A DNA stretch of 64,000 nt. It comes from SXIZ01 sp040079795 (GTDB taxonomy: Bacteria > Pseudomonadota > Gammaproteobacteria > Methylococcales > Methylomonadaceae). Positions 26,380 through 35,948 of this stretch are shown piece after piece. Location of the stretch: NCBI GenBank assembly GCA_040079795.1, contig JBEBJQ010000005.1:1-64000 (forward strand), read 5' to 3'. A program made the position numbers and the translations under genes. Under the pieces are notes generated by a model that was not told where the DNA came from, searched no databases, and saw nothing but the letters and a program-made list of their open reading frames with translations. Position 1 is the stretch's first letter; each line of letters starts with the position of its first letter.

Positions 26380-27390
26380 ATGTTAACACTAAAGAAAAGT
26401 TTGCTATTGCTGTGCAGTGGTGTTTTGTTGATTGCCGGGGGAGCAATAATGTCTCGATCGGCATCTGTGATGACCTTTCTTAAAGGCAATAATACGCCTG
26501 TGCTGAAAGTTACACACACGCAAGAGCTACAATCTATCCCAGTGGGTAAATTCGCTGCGCAGACGATAGAGCGTTTTGAATTCAGTGATGAGGGTAAAGC
26601 GTTGTTTAGCCTGTTAGTGGCACACTATCAGGATGAGCGGCAGCTTCAGCGCAGCGCTATATTATTTCCTCCGGATAAATCGGAGTCAGTGTTGTCCAGC
26701 CCTACCGGCTTACGCGCTAAGATTTGGCAGGATGCTATGCGTGTTATGACCGGCAATGCGGCGAAAGATGCGTTGATCTTAAGTTGGTGGGACGACGGGC
26801 AGCGGGTGCATTTTTTAGGGGGCAGTAATGCCTGGTTAAGTAAACCGGCTGCGGCAACTTTTGTTGGGCCAGTTTGGAAGGCTTTGCAGCAACAACTTCC
26901 GCTTGCTTCCGCAGAAGAAAGCCAGCACCTGTCTAAAATGGCAGCTTGGTTAACGATGGATAGTGATAAAGCGATAGCTGAAATAGTTGCGCATTTTGGC
27001 AGTTCGCAGCCCATTTATTTGTTAGTGACTAATGACTTATTATTGCGCCAGGGTGAATTAGTTAGCTATGGCGGCTCGCCGCTGGCATTTAATTCCAAAA
27101 ACATCCCTGCCGGTGATGATTTGCATGGTGGCATCGCACAAGTTAAACGTTGGGCGGCAGAAGTGGGTGAGGGTAATTATTTGGTGCAGAAAGAAGGCGC
27201 TTATTATCGAGCTTGGACACCTGCCAATCAAGAAACCAAAAATTCTTTATTAGTACGGCTTTTGCCGTTTATGGACTCCTTAAAAGCTAAGCCGAAGGGC
27301 GTTCAACAAGTCTACCAAAGTGGCAGTGGGGGCTATTTGTCGGTTTATAAGCTTGGGGAAAACCAAACAGCGGCTTCTACAGCAAAGTAG
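26380..27390 (+). CDS. haoB: HaoB, hydroxylamine-oxidoreductase-associated protein
   Basis: A 336-residue protein with an N-terminal hydrophobic segment (about 5-27, membrane anchor or signal) and a soluble remainder without cofactor motifs. ILSWWDDGQRVHFLGG and YLLVTNDLLLRQGELVSYGG are recognisable conserved stretches of HaoB. The molecular role is not established; the gene follows haoA in ammonia oxidisers and in many methanotrophs, and that context drives the name. The gap from haoA is 100 bases and contains a hairpin. The upstream SD is weak. Confidence 0.85.
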   Translation: MLTLKKSLLLLCSGVLLIAGGAIMSRSASVMTFLKGNNTPVLKVTHTQELQSIPVGKFAAQTIERFEFSDEGKALFSLLVAHYQDERQLQRSAILFPPDKSESVLSSPTGLRAKIWQDAMRVMTGNAAKDALILSWWDDGQRVHFLGGSNAWLSKPAAATFVGPVWKALQQQLPLASAEESQHLSKMAAWLTMDSDKAIAEIVAHFGSSQPIYLLVTNDLLLRQGELVSYGGSPLAFNSKNIPAGDDLHGGIAQVKRWAAEVGEGNYLVQKEGAYYRAWTPANQETKNSLLVRLLPFMDSLKAKPKGVQQVYQSGSGGYLSVYKLGENQTAASTAK

Positions 27391-27417
27391 CGAAGTCGAA
27401 TCTTTGATTTATCGGGT

Positions 27418-29736
27418 TTAAGCTTTAGGCCCATTTGCATCCTCTGGATCCCCTTCATAGGGTGTAGCATATTTGCAGTCTTTTTGTGGGCATACTTTTT
27501 CCACGCCGTTTTTCTTGGTAGTTTTAACGGTCAAAATGGGCCACTCGCAGGCAGGGCAACTTTCAGCAACAGGGGCATTCCAGAGTGCATAGCTGCATTT
27601 TGGATATTCTGAACACGAGTAAAATATTTTTCCCGAACGCGCTTTCCGCTTGAGGATACTGCCCGTTTTGCATTGCGGGCAGGCGACATGAGTATCAAGT
27701 GGTTTATCTAGTGGTTCAATGTGTTTGCAGCTGGGATAATTAGTACAGCCGATAAATTTGCCGTAGCGCCCGGTTTTGATGATTAAGTTAGATTCACATT
27801 TTGGGCAATTTCTGCCTTCAACAATTTCAGGTTCGTTGCTGCCTGCGCCTTTATCATCATCCAAGTTGCGTGTGTAAGAACATTCGGGGTAATTTGTGCA
27901 GCCAATAAAACGTCCATTGCGCCCCAAACGAATGGATAAAGGGCTGTCACAGGTAGGACATTTTTCATCAATGGCTTCCTGAGTGACATCTTTACGTTGG
28001 ACGCTGGTTTCTTTATCCTGAATTAAACTGTTAAAAGGTTGCCAAAAATCCCGCATAACCGGAACCCAATCTTTTTCGCCTCTGGATACGGCATCCAGTT
28101 CATCTTCAAGGTTGGCGGTAAAGTTGTAATCGACGTATTTAGTAAAATGCTCGGTTAAAAATTTATTAACAATGCGACCTACATCCGTTGGATAGAAACG
28201 TTTACTTTCCAGTATGACGTATTCACGGTTTTGTAGGGTTGAAATAATAGTAGCATAGGTCGAAGGCCGCCCTATACCGTGTTCCTCCAGCGATTTGACC
28301 AGCGTAGCCTCGTTAAAGCGTGGCGGTGGTTCAGTAAAATGTTGATCGGCAATAACGTCATTTAATGGGACGGGGCGGCCTTCTTTTAATTCTGGTAAAA
28401 AGGTTTCCTGGTCGTCATTTTCGGCATTATCATCCTTACCTTCCAGATAAACCGTCATAAAGCCAGGGTCGGCAATGCTTGAGCCTGTGGCCCTAAAGCT
28501 GTGCAGGCCTTCAGCGCAAGTTAAATCAACCGCAATGGTATTGAGGGTAGCATGTAACATCTGGCAGGCGACGGTGCGTTTCCAGATTAATTCATATAGT
28601 TTCAACTGCTCAGCTGATAAATGGTTTTTAAGATCGGCAGGTAAACGAAAAGCCGATGTCGGCCGAATTGCCTCGTGCGCTTCCTGCGCATTTTTAGCTT
28701 TAGTTTTAAATTGTCTGGGTTCAGCAGGCAGATTTTTTGCACCATATTTTTCGGTGATTAAAGCACGGATTTCAGCGATAGCCTCTACAGCCAAATTGAC
28801 TGAGTCGGTACGCATGTAACTTATTAGGCCGGTGGTTTCGCCGCCAATGTCGATGCCTTCGTACAATTGCTGCGCCACCATCATGGTTCTTTTGGTGGTA
28901 AAGCCAAGTTTACGCGCAGCTTCCTGTTGCAGGGTTGAGGTAATGAAAGGGGCTGAAGGTTGGTTTTTACGTTGTTTTTTCGAAATTTTATCGACGATCA
29001 ATTGACCATCTGCAGCTTCAAGGATAGTTAGCCGGGTTTTTTCCGCAAGTTCGGCATCTTGGATACTGAATTGGGTGGCTTTTTCACCGTTAAATTGGGT
29101 AAGTTTGGCTTTAAAGGGTTGATCAGAAGCCGTTAGTGCTGCCTCGATAGTCCAGTATTCGCGGGACTTAAACGCTTCAATTTCCAGTTCGCGTTCCACT
29201 ATCATGCGCAGCGCCGGACTTTGTACGCGTCCGGCGGACAGGCCCCGACGAATTTTTTTCCATAATAGGGGTGATAAATTGAAGCCTACCAGATAATCTA
29301 GGGCGCGCCGTGCCTGTTGGGCATTAATCAAGTTAACCGCTAATACCCCGGGATTTGCAATGGCTTCAGTTACTGCTTTTTTAGTGATCTCGTGAAAAAT
29401 AACCCGATGTACCGTTTTGTTTTTGAGTTGTTTTTTGTCGTTTAAGAGTTCATATAGATGCCAGGAAATTGCCTCGCCTTCCCGATCAGGGTCGGTAGCA
29501 AGATAGAGTGTATCAGCATCTTTTAGTGCTTTAGTGATTTCTTGTACATGCCTTTGATTCCGGTCAATAAGCTGGTATTTCATTGCAAAATCATGTTCGG
29601 TATCCACTGCGCCTTCTTTGGGTACCAAATCTCTGACATGACCGTAGGATGCCAAGACTTTAAAATCTTTGCCCAGATATTTTTCAATGGTTTTTGATTT
29701 TGCAGGTGATTCTACAATGACAAGGTTTTTACTCAT
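27418..29736 (-). CDS. topA: DNA topoisomerase I
   Basis: A 772-residue type IA topoisomerase relaxing negative supercoils. The N-terminal Toprim domain has VIVESPAKSKTIEKYLG and TDPDREGEAISWH. The active-site Tyr is in GLISYMRTDS, and RRALDYLVGFNLSPLLWKK and HEAIRPT follow. The C-terminus carries several C4 zinc ribbons (CPTCDSPLSIRLGRNGRFIGC, CPKCESNL, CPQCKTG, CPACEWP). Starts at ATG 29736. smg and dprA are upstream on the same strand, the usual dprA-smg-topA order. Confidence 0.97.
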   Translation of the reverse strand: MSKNLVIVESPAKSKTIEKYLGKDFKVLASYGHVRDLVPKEGAVDTEHDFAMKYQLIDRNQRHVQEITKALKDADTLYLATDPDREGEAISWHLYELLNDKKQLKNKTVHRVIFHEITKKAVTEAIANPGVLAVNLINAQQARRALDYLVGFNLSPLLWKKIRRGLSAGRVQSPALRMIVERELEIEAFKSREYWTIEAALTASDQPFKAKLTQFNGEKATQFSIQDAELAEKTRLTILEAADGQLIVDKISKKQRKNQPSAPFITSTLQQEAARKLGFTTKRTMMVAQQLYEGIDIGGETTGLISYMRTDSVNLAVEAIAEIRALITEKYGAKNLPAEPRQFKTKAKNAQEAHEAIRPTSAFRLPADLKNHLSAEQLKLYELIWKRTVACQMLHATLNTIAVDLTCAEGLHSFRATGSSIADPGFMTVYLEGKDDNAENDDQETFLPELKEGRPVPLNDVIADQHFTEPPPRFNEATLVKSLEEHGIGRPSTYATIISTLQNREYVILESKRFYPTDVGRIVNKFLTEHFTKYVDYNFTANLEDELDAVSRGEKDWVPVMRDFWQPFNSLIQDKETSVQRKDVTQEAIDEKCPTCDSPLSIRLGRNGRFIGCTNYPECSYTRNLDDDKGAGSNEPEIVEGRNCPKCESNLIIKTGRYGKFIGCTNYPSCKHIEPLDKPLDTHVACPQCKTGSILKRKARSGKIFYSCSEYPKCSYALWNAPVAESCPACEWPILTVKTTKKNGVEKVCPQKDCKYATPYEGDPEDANGPKA

Positions 29737-29759
29737 TAGAGGCAGTTGCTTTAGTAATA

Positions 29760-30236
29760 TTAATGTAAATAATCGGGTGCAAAATCGTAGATCATATCTT
29801 CCATTCTTGAAAAAGCCAGGGCTTCATCCGGTAAGCTCAGCAAGACCATTAATACAATCCACTTTAATTTTTCCAATGAAATATCTTCATCTTCCAGTGC
29901 CATCGCCCGATCAATAACAATTTCACGGTTGGTAGAGTTTATGATGCCGCTTTTTTCCAGGAAGATTAAAAGATTCTGACAGTCTATGTCTAGCTTTGCT
30001 TGTTCTTGATGGCAAAAAATACGGAAATTAGGGGTGTGGGAAGTCGCCAGAGAGCCTTGTAAACTTAATGATTCAAGCCAGTTAAAGGCTTTAGTCACCT
30101 CTGGTTGTTCGAAACCGGCTTCCAGTAGTTCGGTACGGATAGCATCACTATCGATGAAGTCGCCAAACTCTTCGTTATCCATATAGTTTTCAAACAAATA
30201 AATCAGCACATCAAAAATGTCTTCTTTCATAGTCAC
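29760..30236 (-). CDS. smg: Smg family protein (DUF494)
   Basis: A 158-residue acidic, mostly helical protein of the Smg/DUF494 family: FDVLIYLFENYM at the start, LEAGFEQPEVTKAFNWLESL, and LEKLKWIVLMVLLSLPDE near the end. Function is not established. It sits between dprA (2-base gap) and topA, as in many proteobacteria. No signal peptide or cofactor motif is seen. Confidence 0.93.
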   Translation of the reverse strand: MTMKEDIFDVLIYLFENYMDNEEFGDFIDSDAIRTELLEAGFEQPEVTKAFNWLESLSLQGSLATSHTPNFRIFCHQEQAKLDIDCQNLLIFLEKSGIINSTNREIVIDRAMALEDEDISLEKLKWIVLMVLLSLPDEALAFSRMEDMIYDFAPDYLH

Positions 30237-30238
30237 TT

Positions 30239-31345
30239 TTATTTAATACGAATATAGCCGCCACCGGGTGCGGATGTAATATAGCCTTGTAATTCTAATA
30301 GCAAGAGCATCGAGGCAATGATTTCAACGGATTGGCTCGTTTGTGTTACTAAATGATCAACCGATGTCGGGCTGTATAGGATGAGATTCAATAATTTTTG
30401 TTGCTCTAGGTCAAGTAATGATTGCGATTGCGCCACTACTATTTCGTTAACCTTTTGATTGTATTGCACAAGCTCTTCAAGAATATGTTGAGTTGTTTCG
30501 ACAAGCTTGGCACCTTCCCGTATCAGCGCATTACAACCTCTGGCGAGTGGATTATGGATAGACCCTGGGATTGCAAAAACTTCCCGGTTTTGCTCCAAGG
30601 CCATGCGCGCACTGATTAGGGATCCGCTTTGCTGGGCTGCTTCAACAACCAGCAATCCTTGAGATAGGCCGCTGATTATACGGTTTCTTCTGGGGAAATG
30701 GTTGGCTTTTGCAGTGGTGCCTGGCGGAAACTCGGAAACAATTGCACCCTGAGTAATAATATCCGTAGCCAGTTGTTTGTGGCAAGCTGGATAAATGCGG
30801 TCTAAACCGGTTCCGGCGACGGCAATGGTAAAGCCATTTGCGTCCAGGGCACCCTGGTGGCTTGCGGCATCAATGCCGAGTGCCAAGCCGCTGGTGATGG
30901 TAAACCCAAATTGCGTTAAGGTACCTGCAAAATTATGGGCGATTTTTTTGCCATCTGCGGTTGGGTTGCGGCTGCCGACAATTGCGATTTGGGGCGACTT
31001 TAACAGTTGCGCATTTCCGCGAACAAATAAAATGGGTGGTGGATCGGCAATTTCTTTTAACTGTTCTGGATAGGCAGCATCATTTAAGGTGATCGCCTGA
31101 TTATCAGGATTTTCTAGCCAAGTTAAATCAGCACTGATAGTGTCCCAGTTTGGTTGTCGAATCGCTTCGATACTGCGCTCGGCCAGCCCAAGGTCTTTAA
31201 GTGCTGTATAGGATTCACTAAATAACTGTTCTGGTTGTAAAGTGTCCAGGATTTTAAGAAAAGTTCGACACCCTACGCCAGGTATGCGTAATAAGGCTAA
31301 CCAGAAGCGTAAGGACTCGATGTTGGTATGGTTTTGTTTATTCAG
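30239..31345 (-). CDS. dprA: DNA processing protein DprA, non-canonical start
   Basis: Loads RecA onto incoming single-stranded DNA during transformation. Continuous frame with an N-terminal helical domain (RFWLALLRIPGVGCR), the Rossmann core (IAIVGSRNPTADGKK, ITSGLALGIDAASHQ, SEFPPGTTAKANHFPRRNRIISGLS) and a C-terminal winged-helix (LVTQTSQSVEIIASMLLLLELQGYI). No ATG, GTG or TTG exists between the in-frame stop at 31358 and a TTG at 30886, which lies inside the Rossmann core and cannot be the start. I extend it to CTG 31345, which overlaps the TGA of the LysM gene as CTGA. This gives 368 residues, normal for the family. A start error or a frame disruption at the nearby C-run remains possible. 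Confidence 0.85.
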   Translation of the reverse strand: MNKQNHTNIESLRFWLALLRIPGVGCRTFLKILDTLQPEQLFSESYTALKDLGLAERSIEAIRQPNWDTISADLTWLENPDNQAITLNDAAYPEQLKEIADPPPILFVRGNAQLLKSPQIAIVGSRNPTADGKKIAHNFAGTLTQFGFTITSGLALGIDAASHQGALDANGFTIAVAGTGLDRIYPACHKQLATDIITQGAIVSEFPPGTTAKANHFPRRNRIISGLSQGLLVVEAAQQSGSLISARMALEQNREVFAIPGSIHNPLARGCNALIREGAKLVETTQHILEELVQYNQKVNEIVVAQSQSLLDLEQQKLLNLILYSPTSVDHLVTQTSQSVEIIASMLLLLELQGYITSAPGGGYIRIK

Positions 31346-32385
31346 GGGGATTGTACTTTATCTAAAATATGAATGGCTTGCGATGCCTGCATAACCAAGG
31401 CATAGCTAACATTTTTAAAAACCCGGTATACCATTAAACTACCGGCCATTTCGTCGGGGAGTATAACGGCGGTGTCTTTTTCTTCAGCGTAAGGATCTGC
31501 AAGTAGTTTACCACGTTGGTAAATATCCAGGACATGTCCCACCACCAAACCTTCCTCCGTGCCTTTATTAAGTACCACGGTATTATATTGACCGATTTGT
31601 GATACACCGTTTAAAACACTAATAATGCTGCCATTAACCGGTTTTTCTGGTGGGTGGGGGAAATAGTTGAGGGTTACTTCGCTAGCGGTATTGGGCATCA
31701 AGCGGTCACCGGTGCGAACTTCACTATTGGCTTTATTAATTAATAGCGTCGCAGGATCACCTTGTTTTTGCAGTGTCGTATCGGCTATAAATTCGGCTTC
31801 ATAGCCTAAAATTTCTTTTGACTCAGGGTCAGCATATGCCTGACCTTTACGGTAAACGGTGTAGTTTAAACCAGGCGGTTCGGTAATCGCGCGAACATAG
31901 ATCCGGTCGCCGGCGCCTGTAATCAGATGTTCGTTTGCAAAACTCAGTACATAAGGCGCAACATTCAACTCATCTTCAGTTACCACTTTAGGGGAAGATA
32001 AAAATTGATCAATGGCGTTGACGGGCAATAATTTAATGGCTTCTACCAGGGGGGTTTCACGGATTTGAGGACTCAGTTTTTCATATCTGACCGCATTGCG
32101 GTTACGGTTGGCAACCCGGATTTGAGGTTTACCGTTAACCATTGAAAACACTAAAACATCACCGGGATAAATGAAGTTAGGGTTCTTGGCGTTTGGGTTG
32201 TTTTGCCACAAACGCGGCCATTGTGCGGGTTTTTTAAGAAATTTACTGGCAATATTCCACAGCGTATCACCTTCAGCAACTTGATATTGATTAGGATGTG
32301 CAGGGTTAAGGTCAATTTCAGCAGCGGTTGCAGTGATGCTAAAAACAAGCGGGATAAGCCATCCCAGGGCTGCGCGTAATACCAT
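31342..32385 (-). CDS. LysM-domain secreted protein
   Basis: A 347-residue protein with a signal peptide (about 1-21) and one LysM domain (about 32-82: YQVAEGDTLWNIASKFLKKPAQWPRLWQ...NPNFIYPGDVL), which should bind peptidoglycan. A long beta-rich C-terminal part carries no recognised catalytic motif. LysM proteins of this architecture are typically encoded between def and dprA. Divergent from def (167 bases) and coupled to dprA by a 4-base overlap. Confidence 0.9.
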   Translation of the reverse strand: MVLRAALGWLIPLVFSITATAAEIDLNPAHPNQYQVAEGDTLWNIASKFLKKPAQWPRLWQNNPNAKNPNFIYPGDVLVFSMVNGKPQIRVANRNRNAVRYEKLSPQIRETPLVEAIKLLPVNAIDQFLSSPKVVTEDELNVAPYVLSFANEHLITGAGDRIYVRAITEPPGLNYTVYRKGQAYADPESKEILGYEAEFIADTTLQKQGDPATLLINKANSEVRTGDRLMPNTASEVTLNYFPHPPEKPVNGSIISVLNGVSQIGQYNTVVLNKGTEEGLVVGHVLDIYQRGKLLADPYAEEKDTAVILPDEMAGSLMVYRVFKNVSYALVMQASQAIHILDKVQSP

Positions 32386-32552
32386 ACAAAAGTCCTGTGA
32401 GTAATGGTGGTGTCAGTCAGAATTATTCAGCGGAAACGTGGACATCATTAATACACTAATGAATATTTAAGCTGAATTAATTTAATTCGAATTCAAAGTT
32501 TAGATGAATTCAGTTAAAATTCCAGTCTTTAGCTATTATAACGGAGAGATCG

Positions 32553-33056
32553 GTGGGATTATTAACTATTCTTGAGTTTCCTGATGAACGCTTGCGTAAA
32601 CAGGCGGCAGACGTCAAGGTTGTTGATGAGGCCATCAAAAGCCTGGTTCAGGATATGTTTGAGACTATGTACGAGGCGCATGGTGTTGGGCTTGCTGCAA
32701 CGCAGGTTAACGTGCATAAGCGGGTTATTGTGATTGATACCAGTGAGGAAAAAAATGCGCCGTTGTGCTTAATAAACCCCATTATTTTGTCCAGAAATGG
32801 TGAGACGGAAAGTAATGAAGGCTGTTTATCGGTACCGGGTTTTTTTGAGCCTGTGGTTCGTTCTGAATATATCCTGGTTCAAGCCTTGGATGCTGATGGG
32901 GTTAGTTTTGAGCTAGAAGCGGAAGGCCTGCTCAGTGTGTGTATTCAGCATGAAATGGATCATTTGCTGGGTAAACTGTTTGTTGATTATCTGTCTTCCT
33001 TTAAGCGTCAGCGCATTAAAAAGAAGCTGGAAAAAAGCCATAAATTGGGAAATTAA
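32553..33056 (+). CDS. def: Peptide deformylase
   Basis: A 167-residue metalloenzyme removing the formyl group from nascent proteins. All three motifs are intact: GVGLAATQ, EGCLSVP and QHEMDHLLGK (metal-binding Cys and HExxH). GTG start with GGAGAG upstream. First gene of def-fmt-rsmB-DUF4390; fmt begins 7 bases after its stop. Confidence 0.97.
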   Translation: MGLLTILEFPDERLRKQAADVKVVDEAIKSLVQDMFETMYEAHGVGLAATQVNVHKRVIVIDTSEEKNAPLCLINPIILSRNGETESNEGCLSVPGFFEPVVRSEYILVQALDADGVSFELEAEGLLSVCIQHEMDHLLGKLFVDYLSSFKRQRIKKKLEKSHKLGN

Positions 33057-33063
33057 CGCGCAC

Positions 33064-33987
33064 ATGAAAATTATTTTTGCTGGCACGCCGGCATTTGCTG
33101 TGCCGACTTTACAAATGCTCATTAATTCTGAGCATCAAATCTGTGCGGTTTATACCCAACCAGATCGTCCAGCGGGTCGCGGGCGGCATTTAACGCCGAG
33201 TCCGGTTAAGGTTTTGGCAGTACAGGCAGGTATTCCGGTCTATCAACCTGAAACCTTAAAAACGCCTGAAGCATTGGCGCAATTACGTGCTCTGGAAGCG
33301 GATTTGATGGTTGTAGTGGCGTTTGGAATGCTCTTGCCGCAAACAGTTTTGGATGTCCCTAAAATGGGTTGTATTAACGTGCATGCGTCGCTTTTACCGC
33401 GCTGGCGCGGTGCCGCACCTATACAGCGGTCAATTATGGCGGGTGATGCCGAAACGGGTGTGACCATTATGCAAATTGCCCTTAAGTTGGATGCAGGCGA
33501 TATGCTGCATAAAGAAGTTTTGAAAATTGGTGAGCACGATACGGCCATTGATGTGCATGACCAATTGGCTGAGTTAGGCGCGAGCGGCCTGCAAAAGGTC
33601 TTAGCCAGGTTGCAGTCTGGAACGCTGCAACCGGAACCGCAAGCTGAAGCATTAGTCACTTACGCTGCTAAATTACACAAACAGGAAGCAACGCTAGATT
33701 GGACACAGCCCGCTTTACAGCTGTCAAGGCAAGTAAGGGGCTTATATGGCTGGCCTGTTGCGCAATCCTCCTTACATGGACAAGTTATGCGTATCTGGCG
33801 GGCGCACGAAGCTGCTGGCGAGGTCAACGTAGTCCCCGGCACGGTGCTGCGGGAAGAGCATGGCTTAAAAGTCGCCACGGGTGCAGGGTGGTTGTGCTTG
33901 GACGAAGTTCAGTTACCGGGTGGTAAGCGTTTGCCGATCAGGGATTTTATGAACTCTCACTCGATAGAAGGCAGTAGGTTAGGATGA
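33064..33987 (+). CDS. fmt: Methionyl-tRNA formyltransferase
   Basis: A 307-residue enzyme formylating initiator Met-tRNA. It has MKIIFAGTPAFAVPTL at the start, TQPDRPAGRGR, and the formyl-transfer motif NVHASLLPRWRGAAPIQRSI with the conserved Asn/His, plus a C-terminal OB-like domain. An in-frame extension upstream into def is open, but it shows no family sequence, so ATG 33064 is chosen. Confidence 0.97.
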   Translation: MKIIFAGTPAFAVPTLQMLINSEHQICAVYTQPDRPAGRGRHLTPSPVKVLAVQAGIPVYQPETLKTPEALAQLRALEADLMVVVAFGMLLPQTVLDVPKMGCINVHASLLPRWRGAAPIQRSIMAGDAETGVTIMQIALKLDAGDMLHKEVLKIGEHDTAIDVHDQLAELGASGLQKVLARLQSGTLQPEPQAEALVTYAAKLHKQEATLDWTQPALQLSRQVRGLYGWPVAQSSLHGQVMRIWRAHEAAGEVNVVPGTVLREEHGLKVATGAGWLCLDEVQLPGGKRLPIRDFMNSHSIEGSRLG

Positions 33988-34042
33988 AGCTTAAGTCGAC
34001 CCTAATTCGACATTTAGAGACGCGCTATTTTGCGTCTCCAGG

Positions 34043-35338
34043 ATGAATACGCGCGCAGTCGCTATTACTGTATTGCTGCGGGTGTTGAAGGATCGGCATT
34101 CCTTAACCGCGGCATTGGAGGCGTCCCTACCGGCTATTTCGGTAATTCAGGAGCGTGCTTTTATCCAAGCGCTTTGTTATGGCGTGATACGGCATTATTT
34201 TGAATTGGAGAGTTTGTTAAACGTATTGCTGGATAAGCCGTTAAAAGCTAAAGATCTCGAAGTTAAAGTTTTAGCGCTTATCGGCCTTTATCAGCTCAAA
34301 TATATGCGCGTTAAAGAACATGCCGCAGTTTCTGAAACGGTTGCTGCTGCCAAACGCCAACCGTGGGCTAAAGCATTATTAAATGCAGTGTTCAGGCGCT
34401 ATGGGCGCGAACGTGAGGAATTAAGCGTATTAACAAACAATGCACTGTCCGCGCACTATAATCATCCTGATTGGTTAATTGCCCGTATTCGGCAGGATTG
34501 GCCGGAACAAGCGGAGCAGCTTTTAGCAGCCAATAACCAACCGCCGCCTCTGGCATTACGTGTAAATTTGGCACGTTGTAGTCGTGAGGTTTATTTTGAA
34601 CTCTTAGTAGCTGCTGGTATTGCTGCGGAAATAGGTAGCTATAGTCCGGCCGCACTCATTATTACCCAACCCATTCCGGTCAATGAATTACCGCAGTTTG
34701 CCGAGGGTTGGGTATCTGTGCAGGATACTGCGGCGCAATTGGCAGCGCAATTACTGGATGCAAAACCTGGGCAGCGGGTATTGGATTTGTGTGCTGCACC
34801 CGGCGGCAAAACCTGTGCAATACTCGAAGTACAGCCGGCTTTGCAAACCATGTGGGCTGTAGACATTGATGCAAACCGTTTGGCGCGGGTGCAAACCAAT
34901 CTGGAGCGATTGGGTTTAAACGCAGAATTGCATATCGGTGATGGGTCAGCAATAGCAACATGGTGGGACGGGCAGCTATTCGACCGGATTTTAGTGGACG
35001 CACCCTGCTCGGCGATAGGCGTGATCCGCCGGCATCCTGACATTAAACTTTTGCGCCTGGCTTCCGATATTGAGCCGTTGGTTGCACTACAATACGCTAT
35101 CTTAAAACAGGCATGGCAAATGCTTGCGCCCGGTGGCGTTTTGTTATACGCCACGTGCTCGGTGCTAAAACAAGAAAACCAGCAGCAAATACAAAATTTT
35201 TTAAATGCCTATCCAGATGCTGCGGAGTGGCCTATTGAAGCAGCCTGGGGACTACCAGTGCAGATAGGCCGACAGATCCTCACTGGTACGCAGGGGATGG
35301 ATGGGTTTTATTATGCGCGATTGCTTAAAAGTGCTTAA
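34043..35338 (+). CDS. rsmB: 16S rRNA m5C967 methyltransferase
   Basis: A 431-residue SAM-dependent rRNA methyltransferase. The N-terminal NusB-like RNA-binding domain covers about residues 1-140. The methyltransferase domain has VLDLCAAPGGKTCAI, VDAPCSAIGVIRRHPDIK and LLYATCSVLKQEN, which carry the two cysteines of the NOL1/NOP2/Sun mechanism. It follows fmt after 55 bases and overlaps the start of the DUF4390 gene by 38 bases. Confidence 0.96.
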   Translation: MNTRAVAITVLLRVLKDRHSLTAALEASLPAISVIQERAFIQALCYGVIRHYFELESLLNVLLDKPLKAKDLEVKVLALIGLYQLKYMRVKEHAAVSETVAAAKRQPWAKALLNAVFRRYGREREELSVLTNNALSAHYNHPDWLIARIRQDWPEQAEQLLAANNQPPPLALRVNLARCSREVYFELLVAAGIAAEIGSYSPAALIITQPIPVNELPQFAEGWVSVQDTAAQLAAQLLDAKPGQRVLDLCAAPGGKTCAILEVQPALQTMWAVDIDANRLARVQTNLERLGLNAELHIGDGSAIATWWDGQLFDRILVDAPCSAIGVIRRHPDIKLLRLASDIEPLVALQYAILKQAWQMLAPGGVLLYATCSVLKQENQQQIQNFLNAYPDAAEWPIEAAWGLPVQIGRQILTGTQGMDGFYYARLLKSA

Positions 35339-35903
35339 GCGCCTTGCTGGCTGCGGCGTACTTTGGTGGTTTGTTATGGGGGCGTCATTGTTACCTTCGA
35401 TTACTCCGGCAGAAGATCGCTATGCGACCACCATTAAACAAGCGCAGGTAGAGCTACAAGGTAATTATTATGTTTTGAATGCTGAGCTTAACTATAATTT
35501 AAGTCCGGCAGCGAAAGCAGCCCTATTGAAAGGCATTGCCTTAACTTGGACGGTACCGGTTATCTTGCAGCAACAACGCAACTATCTTTGGGATAAAGAA
35601 ATCTTGCGTTTAACCCTGCGTTATCAGGTGCAATATTTTGCGCTGTTAAATGTTTATCGTGTAAAAGCAGAACATTCCGGGCAAGTGAATAGTTTTACTT
35701 CTCTTGCGGCCGCTTTAAATTCTATTGCGTTGATACATGCGCTTAAGCTTGTGGATAAAACCCAATTGCCAATGGATCAAACTTATCAGGTTAAACTGAA
35801 GGTCGGTTTTGAACGTGAAGCGTTACCGATCCCCTTGCGTCCCACGGCTTACTTTGATCGGCAATGGTATTTATCCAGTGATTGGTTTGTGTTCAGGATT
35901 TAG
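35301..35903 (+). CDS. DUF4390 family exported protein
   Basis: A 200-residue protein with an N-terminal hydrophobic segment (about 17-33), then a beta-rich domain with YVLNAELNYNLSPAAKAALLKGIALTW... typical of DUF4390. Function unknown. In related genomes it sits between rsmB and a two-component sensor kinase; here no kinase follows. The start at 35301 overlaps rsmB by 38 bases; an internal ATG at 35313 is an alternative. Confidence 0.85.
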   Translation: MGFIMRDCLKVLKRLAGCGVLWWFVMGASLLPSITPAEDRYATTIKQAQVELQGNYYVLNAELNYNLSPAAKAALLKGIALTWTVPVILQQQRNYLWDKEILRLTLRYQVQYFALLNVYRVKAEHSGQVNSFTSLAAALNSIALIHALKLVDKTQLPMDQTYQVKLKVGFEREALPIPLRPTAYFDRQWYLSSDWFVFRI

Positions 35904-35948
35904 TTTTTTAAATAATTTTCATTTCTTCCCTACGCCCAGGAGTTTTCA

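Noticed and set aside
30239..30886. dprA starting at TTG 30886
   Set aside because: It would remove the N-terminal domain and half of the Rossmann core (including IVGSRNPTADGKK), which are clearly encoded upstream in the same frame.
32935..33063. Upstream extension of fmt into def
   Set aside because: Overlaps conserved def coding sequence and has no Fmt-like residues; ATG 33064 gives the exact family start.
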